Positions 1-5,159 of a DNA stretch of 6,704 bases are shown piece by piece. The stretch comes from Syntrophaceae bacterium UBA6255 (GTDB taxonomy: Bacteria; Desulfobacterota; Syntrophia; Syntrophales; Smithellaceae). Location: NCBI GenBank assembly GCA_002441205.1, contig DJVN01000055.1, positions 1 to 6,704 of the forward strand, read 5' to 3'. The number at the start of each line of letters is the position of its first letter. The stretch's first letter is position 1. The notes below the pieces were generated by a model. It was not told the DNA's origin. It saw only the letters and a program-made list of their open reading frames with translations, and ran no database searches. The position numbers and the translations under genes are program-made.

Positions 1-42
1 GCCGTATCCGGATAGTACGGCGGCTGGGTTGATTCGGTCATT
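1..42 (+). other. Upstream coding continuation of the permease, with in-frame TAG
   Basis: Read in the frame of the downstream permease, bases 1-12 give A-V-S-G, bases 13-15 are TAG, and bases 16-42 give YGGWVDSVI. From memory of the family, E. coli OppC reads AISGYLGGKVDSVMMR at this point, so both sides of the TAG are recognisable permease sequence and the TAG sits on the conserved tyrosine of the G-Y-x-G-G motif. A single TAT/TAC to TAG change would explain it. It could be a real nonsense mutation (pseudogene) or a sequencing or assembly error. Stop-codon reassignment is unlikely because four other genes here end in TAG. Confidence 0.7.
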
Positions 43-543
43 ATGCGGTTCGTAGATATCATGCTGTGTTTTCCCGCTTTTTTCCTCATTCTTGCGGTGA
101 TCGCTTTTCTGGAGCCTTCCATCTGGAATATTATGATCATTATAGGATTAACCGGATGGATGAGCGTTACTAGGCTCGTTCGTGCTGATTTCATTTCGTT
201 GAAAGAAAGGGATTTTATCCACGCGGCCAAGGCTATAGGAGCCGGCGATGCGCGTATTATTTTCCTGCATATACTTCCTAATTCCATGGCTTCGATTCTT
301 GTTGCGGCGACATTGGGCATTGCGGGAGCGATATTGACAGAATCAGCTTTAAGCTTTTTAGGTATCGGCGTGCAGCCGCCCACACCCAGTTGGGGCAATA
401 TCCTGACAGCGGGCAAAGATAATATTGACATTGCCTGGTGGCTTTCCCTTTATCCCGGACTCGCCATATTGGTTACGGTTGTCGGCTATAATCTGTTGGG
501 GGAAGGCATAAGGGATTTACTTGATCCGCGTCTGAAAAAATAA
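43..543 (+). CDS. ABC transporter permease, DppC/OppC family (C-terminal part)
   Basis: This is the inner-membrane permease subunit of a peptide-type (dipeptide/oligopeptide/nickel) ABC importer. ATG 43 is only the first methionine of the open stretch after an in-frame TAG. Family members are about 280-300 residues, so the 166 codons here are the C-terminal half. The EAA loop that docks the ATPase is clear at residues 60-80 (HAAKAIG...HILPN, with the conserved G66). Hydrophobic segments lie near residues 6-23, 28-45, 83-106 and 132-152. The family signature LSFLGIGVQPPTPSWG is at 103-118, and the typical C-terminus GEGIRDLLDPR at 153-163. Partner permease and ATPase genes would be expected outside the left edge. 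The substrate cannot be told from this part, so no symbol is given. The family call is firm. Whether the gene is functional depends on the upstream TAG. Confidence 0.88.
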   Translation: MRFVDIMLCFPAFFLILAVIAFLEPSIWNIMIIIGLTGWMSVTRLVRADFISLKERDFIHAAKAIGAGDARIIFLHILPNSMASILVAATLGIAGAILTESALSFLGIGVQPPTPSWGNILTAGKDNIDIAWWLSLYPGLAILVTVVGYNLLGEGIRDLLDPRLKK

Positions 544-564
544 GCTTTCTTCTGTTGGAATTGT

Positions 565-594
565 TCATTCTTGATTAAATTATAAAAATATAAT
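565..594 (+). promoter_or_regulatory. Possible sigma-70 promoter for the small ORF–tatD–queC–queE unit
   Basis: A perfect TATAAT lies at 589-594 in an A/T-rich stretch. The best-placed -35 candidate is TTCATT (565-570, 18-bp spacer), which is only a partial match. Transcription would start near 601 and leave a leader of about 40 nt before ATG 644. The AT-rich background makes a chance TATAAT fairly likely. Confidence 0.3.
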
Positions 595-627
595 AGTAAC
601 TCAAAACCAAAACGTTCATTTTACATT

Positions 628-633
628 GAGGAG
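628..633 (+). promoter_or_regulatory. Strong ribosome binding site of the 57-aa ORF
   Basis: GAGGAG at 628-633 is followed by a 10-nt spacer to ATG 644. It is one of the best Shine-Dalgarno matches in the window and is the main reason to treat the following short frame as a real gene. Confidence 0.7.
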
Positions 634-643
634 AAGATAGAAT

Positions 644-817
644 ATGTCAAATAGATTCAATGCTGAATCAATCAGCAACGATAAACGCATTCTTTCACGC
701 AAGCTTTCACAGGGCGAAATTTCTGAAAAAGATATACAAGCGTTGTTGAAAAAACTGCCCGACGTTGCCGAAAACGCGGAAGAAGTTACTCTAAACGAAA
801 ACGAAAACGAAAATTAA
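644..817 (+). CDS. Small hypothetical protein (57 aa) upstream of tatD
   Basis: I do not recognise the family. The frame runs from ATG 644 to TAA 815-817 and is preceded by GAGGAG at good spacing. The product is highly charged and soluble, with no signal peptide, membrane segment or cysteine. Residues 14-38 (KRILSRKLSQGEISEKDIQ then ALLKKLP) look like a short helix–turn–helix-like acidic/basic module, followed by the acidic stretch PDVAENAEEV and a C-terminal asparagine/glutamate alternation NENENEN (51-57). The alternation is encoded by a short tandem repeat of GAAAAC. The stop is 6 nt before the tatD start, and tatD has no ribosome site of its own, so translation of this ORF probably feeds tatD by coupling. 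No function is proposed. Confidence 0.65.
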   Translation: MSNRFNAESISNDKRILSRKLSQGEISEKDIQALLKKLPDVAENAEEVTLNENENEN

Positions 818-823
818 AATCTC

Positions 824-1606
824 ATGTTTATCGATTCCCACGCTCATCTGGAGATGAAAGAGTTCAATGCCGACCGTGAAGAGGTTATCAATCGCGCCGG
901 AAGAGAGGGAGTTAATTTCATCATTACCGTGGGAACAAATCTCAAACTGAGCCTTAAAGCGGTAACGCTTGCCGATAAATATGAAAACATTTATGCGACC
1001 GTCGGCGTTCATCCCCATGATGCGGCTAAGACGAATCAGAATACACTGGACGATCTTAAAAATCTGGTTAAAACGCACAAGAAAATAGTGGCCTATGGCG
1101 AAATCGGATTGGATTTTTTCCGCAACATTTCTCCGCAGGAAAAGCAACTCGAATTATTTGGACTGCAACTGGAGTTAGCGAAGGAGCTGAATCTTCCGGT
1201 CGTCATCCATGATCGTGAAGCTCATCGGCAGTCGCTGGAAGCCGTTCAAGCTTCGGGAGTGAGAAGCGGCGTGTTTCACTGCTTTTCCGGTGATTACAAC
1301 ATGGCTAAAAAATGCATGGATCTCGGATTTTATATTTCCATTCCCGGCACGGTAACTTTCGACAAATCTAAGACAATTCAGGATGTCGCCGCTCGTGTTC
1401 CGCTTTCTTCAATGCTTTTGGAGACCGACGCTCCATACCTTACCCCGGTTCCGCATCGTGGAAAAAGAAATGAACCTTCCTTTATCGTGCATACGGCTAA
1501 AAAAGTCGCTGAAATAAAAAAAATTACCTGGGACGAAGTCGCGAGGGAAACATCCATCAATGCGATGAATCTTTTCGGCATAAAAACTCCGGCCAGTGCC
1601 GGTTAG
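824..1606 (+). CDS. tatD: TatD family metal-dependent hydrolase (DNase)
   Basis: TatD-type cytoplasmic deoxyribonuclease of the amidohydrolase-like TIM-barrel fold. Family members cleave DNA 3' ends and have been linked to DNA repair and turnover. At 260 aa it is full length. Metal-binding and active-site motifs are all present in order: HAH (H6, H8), GVHPHD (H63, H65), GEIGLD (E93), VIHDR (H129), FHCFSG (H152) and LLETDAPYL (E200, D202). The C-terminal PxPHRGKRNEP motif (208-218) is also typical. The start at ATG 824 gives the canonical MFIDSHAHLE N-terminus. No Shine-Dalgarno precedes it, and the small upstream ORF ends 6 nt before, which suggests translational coupling. queC follows after 24 nt. 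Paralogues YcfH and YjjV belong to the same family, so the exact orthology is less certain than the family. Confidence 0.95.
   Translation: MFIDSHAHLEMKEFNADREEVINRAGREGVNFIITVGTNLKLSLKAVTLADKYENIYATVGVHPHDAAKTNQNTLDDLKNLVKTHKKIVAYGEIGLDFFRNISPQEKQLELFGLQLELAKELNLPVVIHDREAHRQSLEAVQASGVRSGVFHCFSGDYNMAKKCMDLGFYISIPGTVTFDKSKTIQDVAARVPLSSMLLETDAPYLTPVPHRGKRNEPSFIVHTAKKVAEIKKITWDEVARETSINAMNLFGIKTPASAG
1589..1602 (+). other. Short perfect hairpin at the 3' end of tatD
   Basis: CCGGC (1589-1593), loop CAGT, GCCGG (1598-1602) form a 5-bp GC stem just before the tatD stop codon. No T-tract follows on the + strand, so it is not a standard intrinsic terminator. It might limit 3' decay or tune read-through into queC, or it may be chance. 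Confidence 0.3.
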
Positions 1607-1630
1607 TAAAGTCTTAATACGAATTTCATC

Positions 1631-2341
1631 ATGATGAAAAAAAAATTACAAGCTATTGTCTTGCTCAGCGGAGGTATTGATTCCGCCACGACGCTGGCTA
1701 TAGCCAAAACGATGGGATTTGATGTTTACGCGTTAAGTTTTCGCTACGGGCAAAGACACGCTGTAGAACTGAAGTCAGCCAGGCGCATAGCCAAAATGAA
1801 TCGTGTCATCCGGCATTTGATACTGGACATTGATCTGCAAAAAATTGGCGGTTCCGCTTTGACCGCGGATATCAATGTGCCCAAGAGAAAAAGCACTGTG
1901 CCCTTGAGAAAAAATATTCCCATCACTTATGTTCCCGCGCGTAACACAATCTTTCTGTCTTACGCTTTGGCCTGGGCGGAAGTGGTTGGAGCTGACGATA
2001 TTTTTATTGGCGTGAACGTTCTGGATTACAGTGGATATCCTGATTGCCGACCTGAATACATTGCCGCTTATCAAAAGATGGCCGGTCTGGCCACAAAAGC
2101 CGGAGTCGAAGGAAAACAAAAACTGAAAATTCACGCTCCCCTGATTAAGATGAGCAAAGCACAGATTATTCGGAGAGGGATTCAATTGGGGGTGAATTAC
2201 AGTCTGACGCATAGCTGCTATGATCCCTCGGAGTCGGGTGAGGCTTGCGGTGAATGCGATTCCTGTCGTTTACGCCTGAAAGGGTTTAAAGATGCGGGAT
2301 TGGAAGATCCCGTAAAATATAAAAAAAAGGCGTGTCGTTGA
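1631..2341 (+). CDS. queC: 7-cyano-7-deazaguanine synthase QueC
   Basis: QueC converts 7-carboxy-7-deazaguanine to preQ0 (7-cyano-7-deazaguanine) using ATP and ammonia, in the cytoplasm, as part of queuosine biosynthesis. The 236-aa product is of normal length. The N-terminal PP-loop SGGIDS is at residues 13-18. Family blocks FRYGQRH (37-43), VPARNTIFLS (101-110) and YSGYPDCRPEY (133-143) follow. Four zinc-ligand cysteines are present at C196, C206, C209 and C212 (SCYDP...CGECDSC). Two tandem ATGs occur (1631 and 1634) with no evident ribosome site, so the first is chosen by convention. It lies 24 nt after tatD and overlaps queE, which supports co-expression of consecutive pathway steps. queD and folE, needed to make the substrate, are not in the window. 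Confidence 0.97.
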   Translation: MMKKKLQAIVLLSGGIDSATTLAIAKTMGFDVYALSFRYGQRHAVELKSARRIAKMNRVIRHLILDIDLQKIGGSALTADINVPKRKSTVPLRKNIPITYVPARNTIFLSYALAWAEVVGADDIFIGVNVLDYSGYPDCRPEYIAAYQKMAGLATKAGVEGKQKLKIHAPLIKMSKAQIIRRGIQLGVNYSLTHSCYDPSESGEACGECDSCRLRLKGFKDAGLEDPVKYKKKACR

Positions 2342-2970
2342 GTTATTTCATCAAAGAAATATTTTATTCAATTCAGGGCGAGGGGTTTTATTCGGGACGC
2401 CCGGCGGTTTTTTGCCGGTTTGCCGGGTGTAATTTATGGTCGGGCAAAGAAGAAGACCGTGAGAAAGCCATTTGCAGATTTTGTGATACGGATTTTGTCG
2501 GATGCGATGGAGAAGAGGGCGGAGAATTTTCGACAGCGAAAGAATTGGCGGGCAGAATTAAAAAATTGTGGCCTCAAAACACCAGTCGGCCATTCGTTGT
2601 CTGTACAGGCGGGGAACCTTTGTTGCAGATCGATGCGGAATTCATTTCAGCATTTCACGCCAACGGATTTGAAATCGCCGTGGAAACCAACGGCACGATT
2701 CTGCCGCCAGAAGGAATTGATTGGATTTGCGTTAGTCCCAAAGCGGGAGCTAAATTGTTATTGAAATCGGGAAATGAGTTGAAACTGGTTTTCCCGCAGC
2801 CCGGTGCTGAGCCGGAGCAATATGCCATGTTGAACTTCCCGTATTTTTTTCTGCAACCGTTGGATGCTCCAAACCGTGAAAATAATATACGTCTGGCGTT
2901 GGGCTATGTTTTGTCTCATCCACAATGGCGGTTGAGTATGCAGATGCAAAAAATTCTCGACATACATTAG
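2332..2970 (+). CDS. queE: 7-carboxy-7-deazaguanine synthase QueE (radical SAM)
   Basis: QueE is a radical SAM enzyme that rearranges 6-carboxy-tetrahydropterin to 7-carboxy-7-deazaguanine, the substrate of QueC encoded just upstream. The N-terminus IKEIFYSIQGEG (7-18) and RPAVFCRFAGCNLW are typical. The 4Fe-4S cysteines are C33, C48 and C51, spaced CX14CX2C, followed by CDTDFVG. TGGEP (92-96) and ETNGT (118-122) are the SAM-binding and strand motifs, and the tail has QPLD and HPQWRLS. At 212 aa it is full length. Start choice is open. GTG 2332 overlaps queC by 10 nt but leaves AAGG only 1 nt away. TTG 2338 overlaps the queC TGA directly (TTGA) and has AAGG at 7-nt spacing, so it may be the true start. 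Confidence 0.95.
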   Translation: MSLSYFIKEIFYSIQGEGFYSGRPAVFCRFAGCNLWSGKEEDREKAICRFCDTDFVGCDGEEGGEFSTAKELAGRIKKLWPQNTSRPFVVCTGGEPLLQIDAEFISAFHANGFEIAVETNGTILPPEGIDWICVSPKAGAKLLLKSGNELKLVFPQPGAEPEQYAMLNFPYFFLQPLDAPNRENNIRLALGYVLSHPQWRLSMQMQKILDIH

Positions 2971-3171
2971 GGGATCGTGAAACGGTGATTAGTGTACTAA
3001 CCTCACTCGCTTCGCTTGGGGGTAATTGATTTATAGGGTAAATTATCTTTTCTAAGAAAGAGTTCATTAAATCAGATCAAGGTCATGCAGCTCATATCCC
3101 TTCAGATCACCCCTTTTTAGTTGAAAAAGAGGTTCTTAAATGATAGTTGCTCTCATAAATCAGGTTCGACT
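2971..3171 (+). other. Intergenic region between the queuosine genes and the pcm operon
   Basis: About 200 bp without a supported gene. It holds a 12-bp imperfect palindrome TTAGT-GT-ACTAA (2989-3000) and two copies of TCAGATCA (3072-3079 and 3102-3109) exactly 30 bp apart. There is a weak promoter-like pair, TTGGGG (3016-3021) and TAAATT (3039-3044), with 17-bp spacing. A TTG at 3121 would extend the next gene leftwards but has no ribosome site. I see no convincing terminator for queE, although a short pairing ACCTC/GGGGT around 3000-3022 is possible. Confidence 0.5.
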
Positions 3172-3576
3172 ATGAATCAAAAAACCGTGCAAAGAATTAA
3201 AAAAGAACAGCAGGATAATATTCTGGAGGAGCTACGGCGGGAAAAGGCTGCGGTTCTGACCCGCGCCAGCTGGGCTGTTGAAGAAGTGATTGAAAAGATG
3301 GGGCGAATAGACGGCGAGATACAATTCAAATTATCTTGTTTGCAGGCCGTAAACGGTCATCATGATTCGAGTGATTTATTACGCCGGCGAAGGCTCATCT
3401 ACGAAGAGATTAATCGTCACGTTGAAGAGTTCAATTCATGTCGTCAAAAAGCCCAGCTCAAATATTATTATCTGATTGTTACGCGTGAGGCGCTGGGGCT
3501 TAGACGTCATGAAATGGTTCAAAAAATTTACAGGATTCCCGATAAAAAGAAAAAAATAGAGCTGAATAATGGATAG
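3172..3576 (+). CDS. Hypothetical helical, probably coiled-coil protein upstream of pcm
   Basis: I do not recognise the family. ATG 3172 gives 134 aa and has AGG (3162-3164) 7 nt upstream. A TTG at 3121 would add 17 residues but lacks a ribosome site. The sequence is rich in K, R, E and Q with regular hydrophobic spacing, as in long amphipathic helices. One helix spans roughly residues 5-55 (KTVQRIKKEQQDNILEELRR...), a second roughly 66-115. There is no signal peptide or membrane segment, so it is probably cytoplasmic. The tail is very basic (PDKKKKIEL). It overlaps pcm by 8 nt, so the two are almost certainly translated from one mRNA. The position in front of pcm–nlpD is where many bacteria carry surE, but nothing in it resembles the SurE phosphatase. 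Confidence 0.75.
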   Translation: MNQKTVQRIKKEQQDNILEELRREKAAVLTRASWAVEEVIEKMGRIDGEIQFKLSCLQAVNGHHDSSDLLRRRRLIYEEINRHVEEFNSCRQKAQLKYYYLIVTREALGLRRHEMVQKIYRIPDKKKKIELNNG

Positions 3577-4222
3577 ATACAAAAAACCAAGAATCAAGAT
3601 GGTGGAAACGCAGATCAGGGACCGCGGGATCAGTGATGCTCGCGTATTGAGAGCGATGGAAACCGTTCCACGCCATCTTTTTATTGATGAAGGGCTTATT
3701 GAACAGGCTTACTATGACAGCCCTCTGCCTATCGAAGAGCATCAGACCATTTCTCAACCTTATATTGTCGCGCTCATGACTGAAGCCCTGGAAATAAAGG
3801 GCAGGGAAAGGGTTTTGGAAGTTGGCACTGGCTCCGGTTATCAAACAGCGGTTTTGGCGTTTTTGGCGGACAGGGTTTTTTCTGTTGAGCGTATTGCTTC
3901 TTTAGCGACGAATGCGCGTCGAATTCTTGATAAACTTAATATTTATAATGTAGCCATAAGAGTGGGCGACGGATCTTACGGCTGGAGAGAAGAAGCGCCT
4001 TTCGACGGTATTATTATCACGGCTGCGGTGCCGGAAATTCCTCAATATTTGGTGGATCAACTTGCTGTCGGCGGGAGAATGGTGGCTCCCGTCGGTGACC
4101 GCGATGTGCAAACTCTATATAAACTTACCCGCCTGACAGAAAATCCTGAAGAAATCATCAAAGAAGATCTTGGCGGATGCCGCTTTGTCAGTTTAATAGG
4201 AGAAAGCGGGTGGAGAAAATAA
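3569..4222 (+). CDS. pcm: Protein-L-isoaspartate O-methyltransferase
   Basis: Pcm methylates abnormal L-isoaspartyl residues in aged proteins with S-adenosylmethionine, starting their repair, and acts in the cytoplasm. The 217-aa length is normal. The N-terminal block MVETQIRDRGI...RHLFID (11-40) is typical. The substrate-site motif QTISQP (59-64) is intact. The SAM-binding motif is VLEVGTGSGYQT (82-93), followed by GDGSYGW (133-139), PFDGIIITAA (144-153), GGRMVAPVGD (168-177) and the end motif VSLIGESGW. ATG 3569 lies inside the end of the previous gene, with a weak AGAG at 3558-3561. The NlpD-like gene starts inside the end of pcm. This pcm–nlpD order is a widely conserved neighbourhood in proteobacteria. 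Confidence 0.97.
   Translation: MDRYKKPRIKMVETQIRDRGISDARVLRAMETVPRHLFIDEGLIEQAYYDSPLPIEEHQTISQPYIVALMTEALEIKGRERVLEVGTGSGYQTAVLAFLADRVFSVERIASLATNARRILDKLNIYNVAIRVGDGSYGWREEAPFDGIIITAAVPEIPQYLVDQLAVGGRMVAPVGDRDVQTLYKLTRLTENPEEIIKEDLGGCRFVSLIGESGWRK
4198..4202 (+). promoter_or_regulatory. Ribosome binding site that sets the GTG start of the NlpD-like gene
   Basis: AGGAG at 4198-4202, inside the 3' end of pcm, is 7 nt upstream of GTG 4210. The in-frame ATG at 4177 has no comparable site and would put eleven polar residues in front of the signal peptide. GTG 4210 is therefore the preferred start. Confidence 0.75.
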
Positions 4223-5100
4223 ATCATTCGTTTAAATCAATTATTTTTATTTCTTTTATTTTATGTTTGATGGCCCCCTGTTTTGAGCCTCCGTTATCCA
4301 AAGCCCAGGAAGCGGGCGTTTATCATTTGGTGAAAAAGGATGAGACTTTTTGGAGTATTGCTCGGGCTTATGGTGTTTCTGTAAAAGAATTGGCGAAAAT
4401 TAATAATATAAACGATATTAACTCGATAAGAGAAAATTCCGTTCTTTTCATTCCCCGTGCGACTCGGGTCGTCGATGATGTTGCGAATGTAAAAAGTGAT
4501 CATCATGATGCGGATATCAAAACCGGAAAAACGGGTTCAGATAGCATAAAAAGCATTGAACACCGGAAAGATGTCAGGAAAGTCGAGTCATCAAATCAAA
4601 TAGAACAATCCAGAACGGAAAGCAAACAGGAACCTGCGGTAAAAACTGTTCAGAATAAAAAAACGTCTGAGAAAAAAATCGAATCCATGCATAAAGCGCA
4701 TGTTCCCGACGAAAAAATAAAAGCAGGAAAGAATAAATTTATCTGGCCGGTTCGCGGAGAGATCAAGGATCGTTTTGGAGTGCAGTCCAATAAAACTTTT
4801 AATAACTGGATTAAAATTGTTTCTACAGCGGATAAAAAAGTAAAAGCAGCGGAAGCCGGGACAGTTATTTTTTCTTCCAATCTGAAAAATTACGGAGAAA
4901 CCATCATCATCCGGCATCAGGATAATTTTGCCACGGTCTACACCCGTCTTAAGAAAAGATTGGTAAAAATAGATAAGAGTGTCAGAAAAGGAGAGGCAAT
5001 AGCCGTGCTGGGAGAAAAAGATGATGCCGGCGACGTCTATATGAATTTTGAAGTTCGCAAGAAAGGGAAAGCTTACGATCCTCTTTTGTTTTTACCTTGA
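4210..5100 (+). CDS. Exported LysM + degenerate LytM/M23 protein, NlpD-like
   Basis: This is probably an envelope protein that binds peptidoglycan and activates cell-wall amidases during division. It has 296 aa from GTG 4210. Residues 1-33 form a signal peptide with a basic start, a hydrophobic core (SIIFISFILCLMAP) and a possible signal-peptidase I site after SKA. The cysteine in LMAPC is a poor lipobox because of proline at -1, so it may not be a lipoprotein like E. coli NlpD. A LysM domain follows at about 38-83 (YHLVKKDETFWSIARAYGVS...LFIPRA), then a charged lysine-rich linker (about 85-173), then an M23/LytM domain (about 176-296). Metal ligands are missing: the usual HxxxD region reads TFNNWIKI and the usual HLHFE reads VYMNFEV. 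That predicts no peptidase activity, as in NlpD and EnvC. It overlaps pcm by 13 nt. Confidence 0.9.
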   Translation: MEKINHSFKSIIFISFILCLMAPCFEPPLSKAQEAGVYHLVKKDETFWSIARAYGVSVKELAKINNINDINSIRENSVLFIPRATRVVDDVANVKSDHHDADIKTGKTGSDSIKSIEHRKDVRKVESSNQIEQSRTESKQEPAVKTVQNKKTSEKKIESMHKAHVPDEKIKAGKNKFIWPVRGEIKDRFGVQSNKTFNNWIKIVSTADKKVKAAEAGTVIFSSNLKNYGETIIIRHQDNFATVYTRLKKRLVKIDKSVRKGEAIAVLGEKDDAGDVYMNFEVRKKGKAYDPLLFLP

Positions 5101-5112
5101 TTTTATCAAGGT
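5094..5112 (+). terminator. Perfect hairpin over the nlpD-like stop codon (possible terminator)
   Basis: ACCTTGAT (5094-5101), loop TTT, ATCAAGGT (5105-5112) form a perfect 8-bp stem that contains the TGA stop (5098-5100). Only TT follows before GCCG, so it is a weak intrinsic terminator at best. It may mark or protect the operon's 3' end. A promoter candidate begins on the next base. Confidence 0.4.
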
Positions 5113-5141
5113 TTGCCGAAAAACAAATCATGACTATATTA
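5113..5141 (+). promoter_or_regulatory. Candidate sigma-70 promoter of the radical SAM gene
   Basis: TTGCCG (5113-5118) and TATATT (5136-5141) are separated by exactly 17 bp and match the consensus at 4/6 and 5/6 positions. The start of transcription would fall near 5148, leaving a short leader of about 12-21 nt before GTG 5160 or ATG 5169. Together with the preceding hairpin, this suggests the radical SAM gene is transcribed separately from pcm–nlpD. Confidence 0.5.
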
Positions 5142-5159
5142 CTTCCATAACGACTGAAA

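Noticed and set aside
794..814. GAAAAC repeat as a phase-variable tract
   Set aside because: There are only about three hexanucleotide units, and a 6-bp unit cannot shift the frame. It more simply encodes the NENENEN tail.
791..1147. 118-codon minus-strand frame across the start of tatD
   Set aside because: It lies opposite a TatD gene with full active-site motifs. Its F-V-F-V-F-V end is just the mirror of the GAAAAC repeat, and it has no homology that I recognise.
1775..2212. 145-codon minus-strand frame inside queC
   Set aside because: It is fully covered by queC, whose conserved PP-loop and zinc motifs are intact. The product looks like random translation.
2420..2764. 114-codon plus-strand frame inside queE
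   Set aside because: It is an out-of-frame shadow of QueE, which has its complete 4Fe-4S and SAM motifs in the other frame.
2750..3067. 105-codon minus-strand frame reaching into the intergenic gap
   Set aside because: Most of it is opposite queE, and no recognisable domain is visible.
3154..3180. tRNA T-loop-like GGTTCGACT before the helical gene
   Set aside because: The base after the loop does not pair (A where C is needed), and there is no acceptor or anticodon arm around it.
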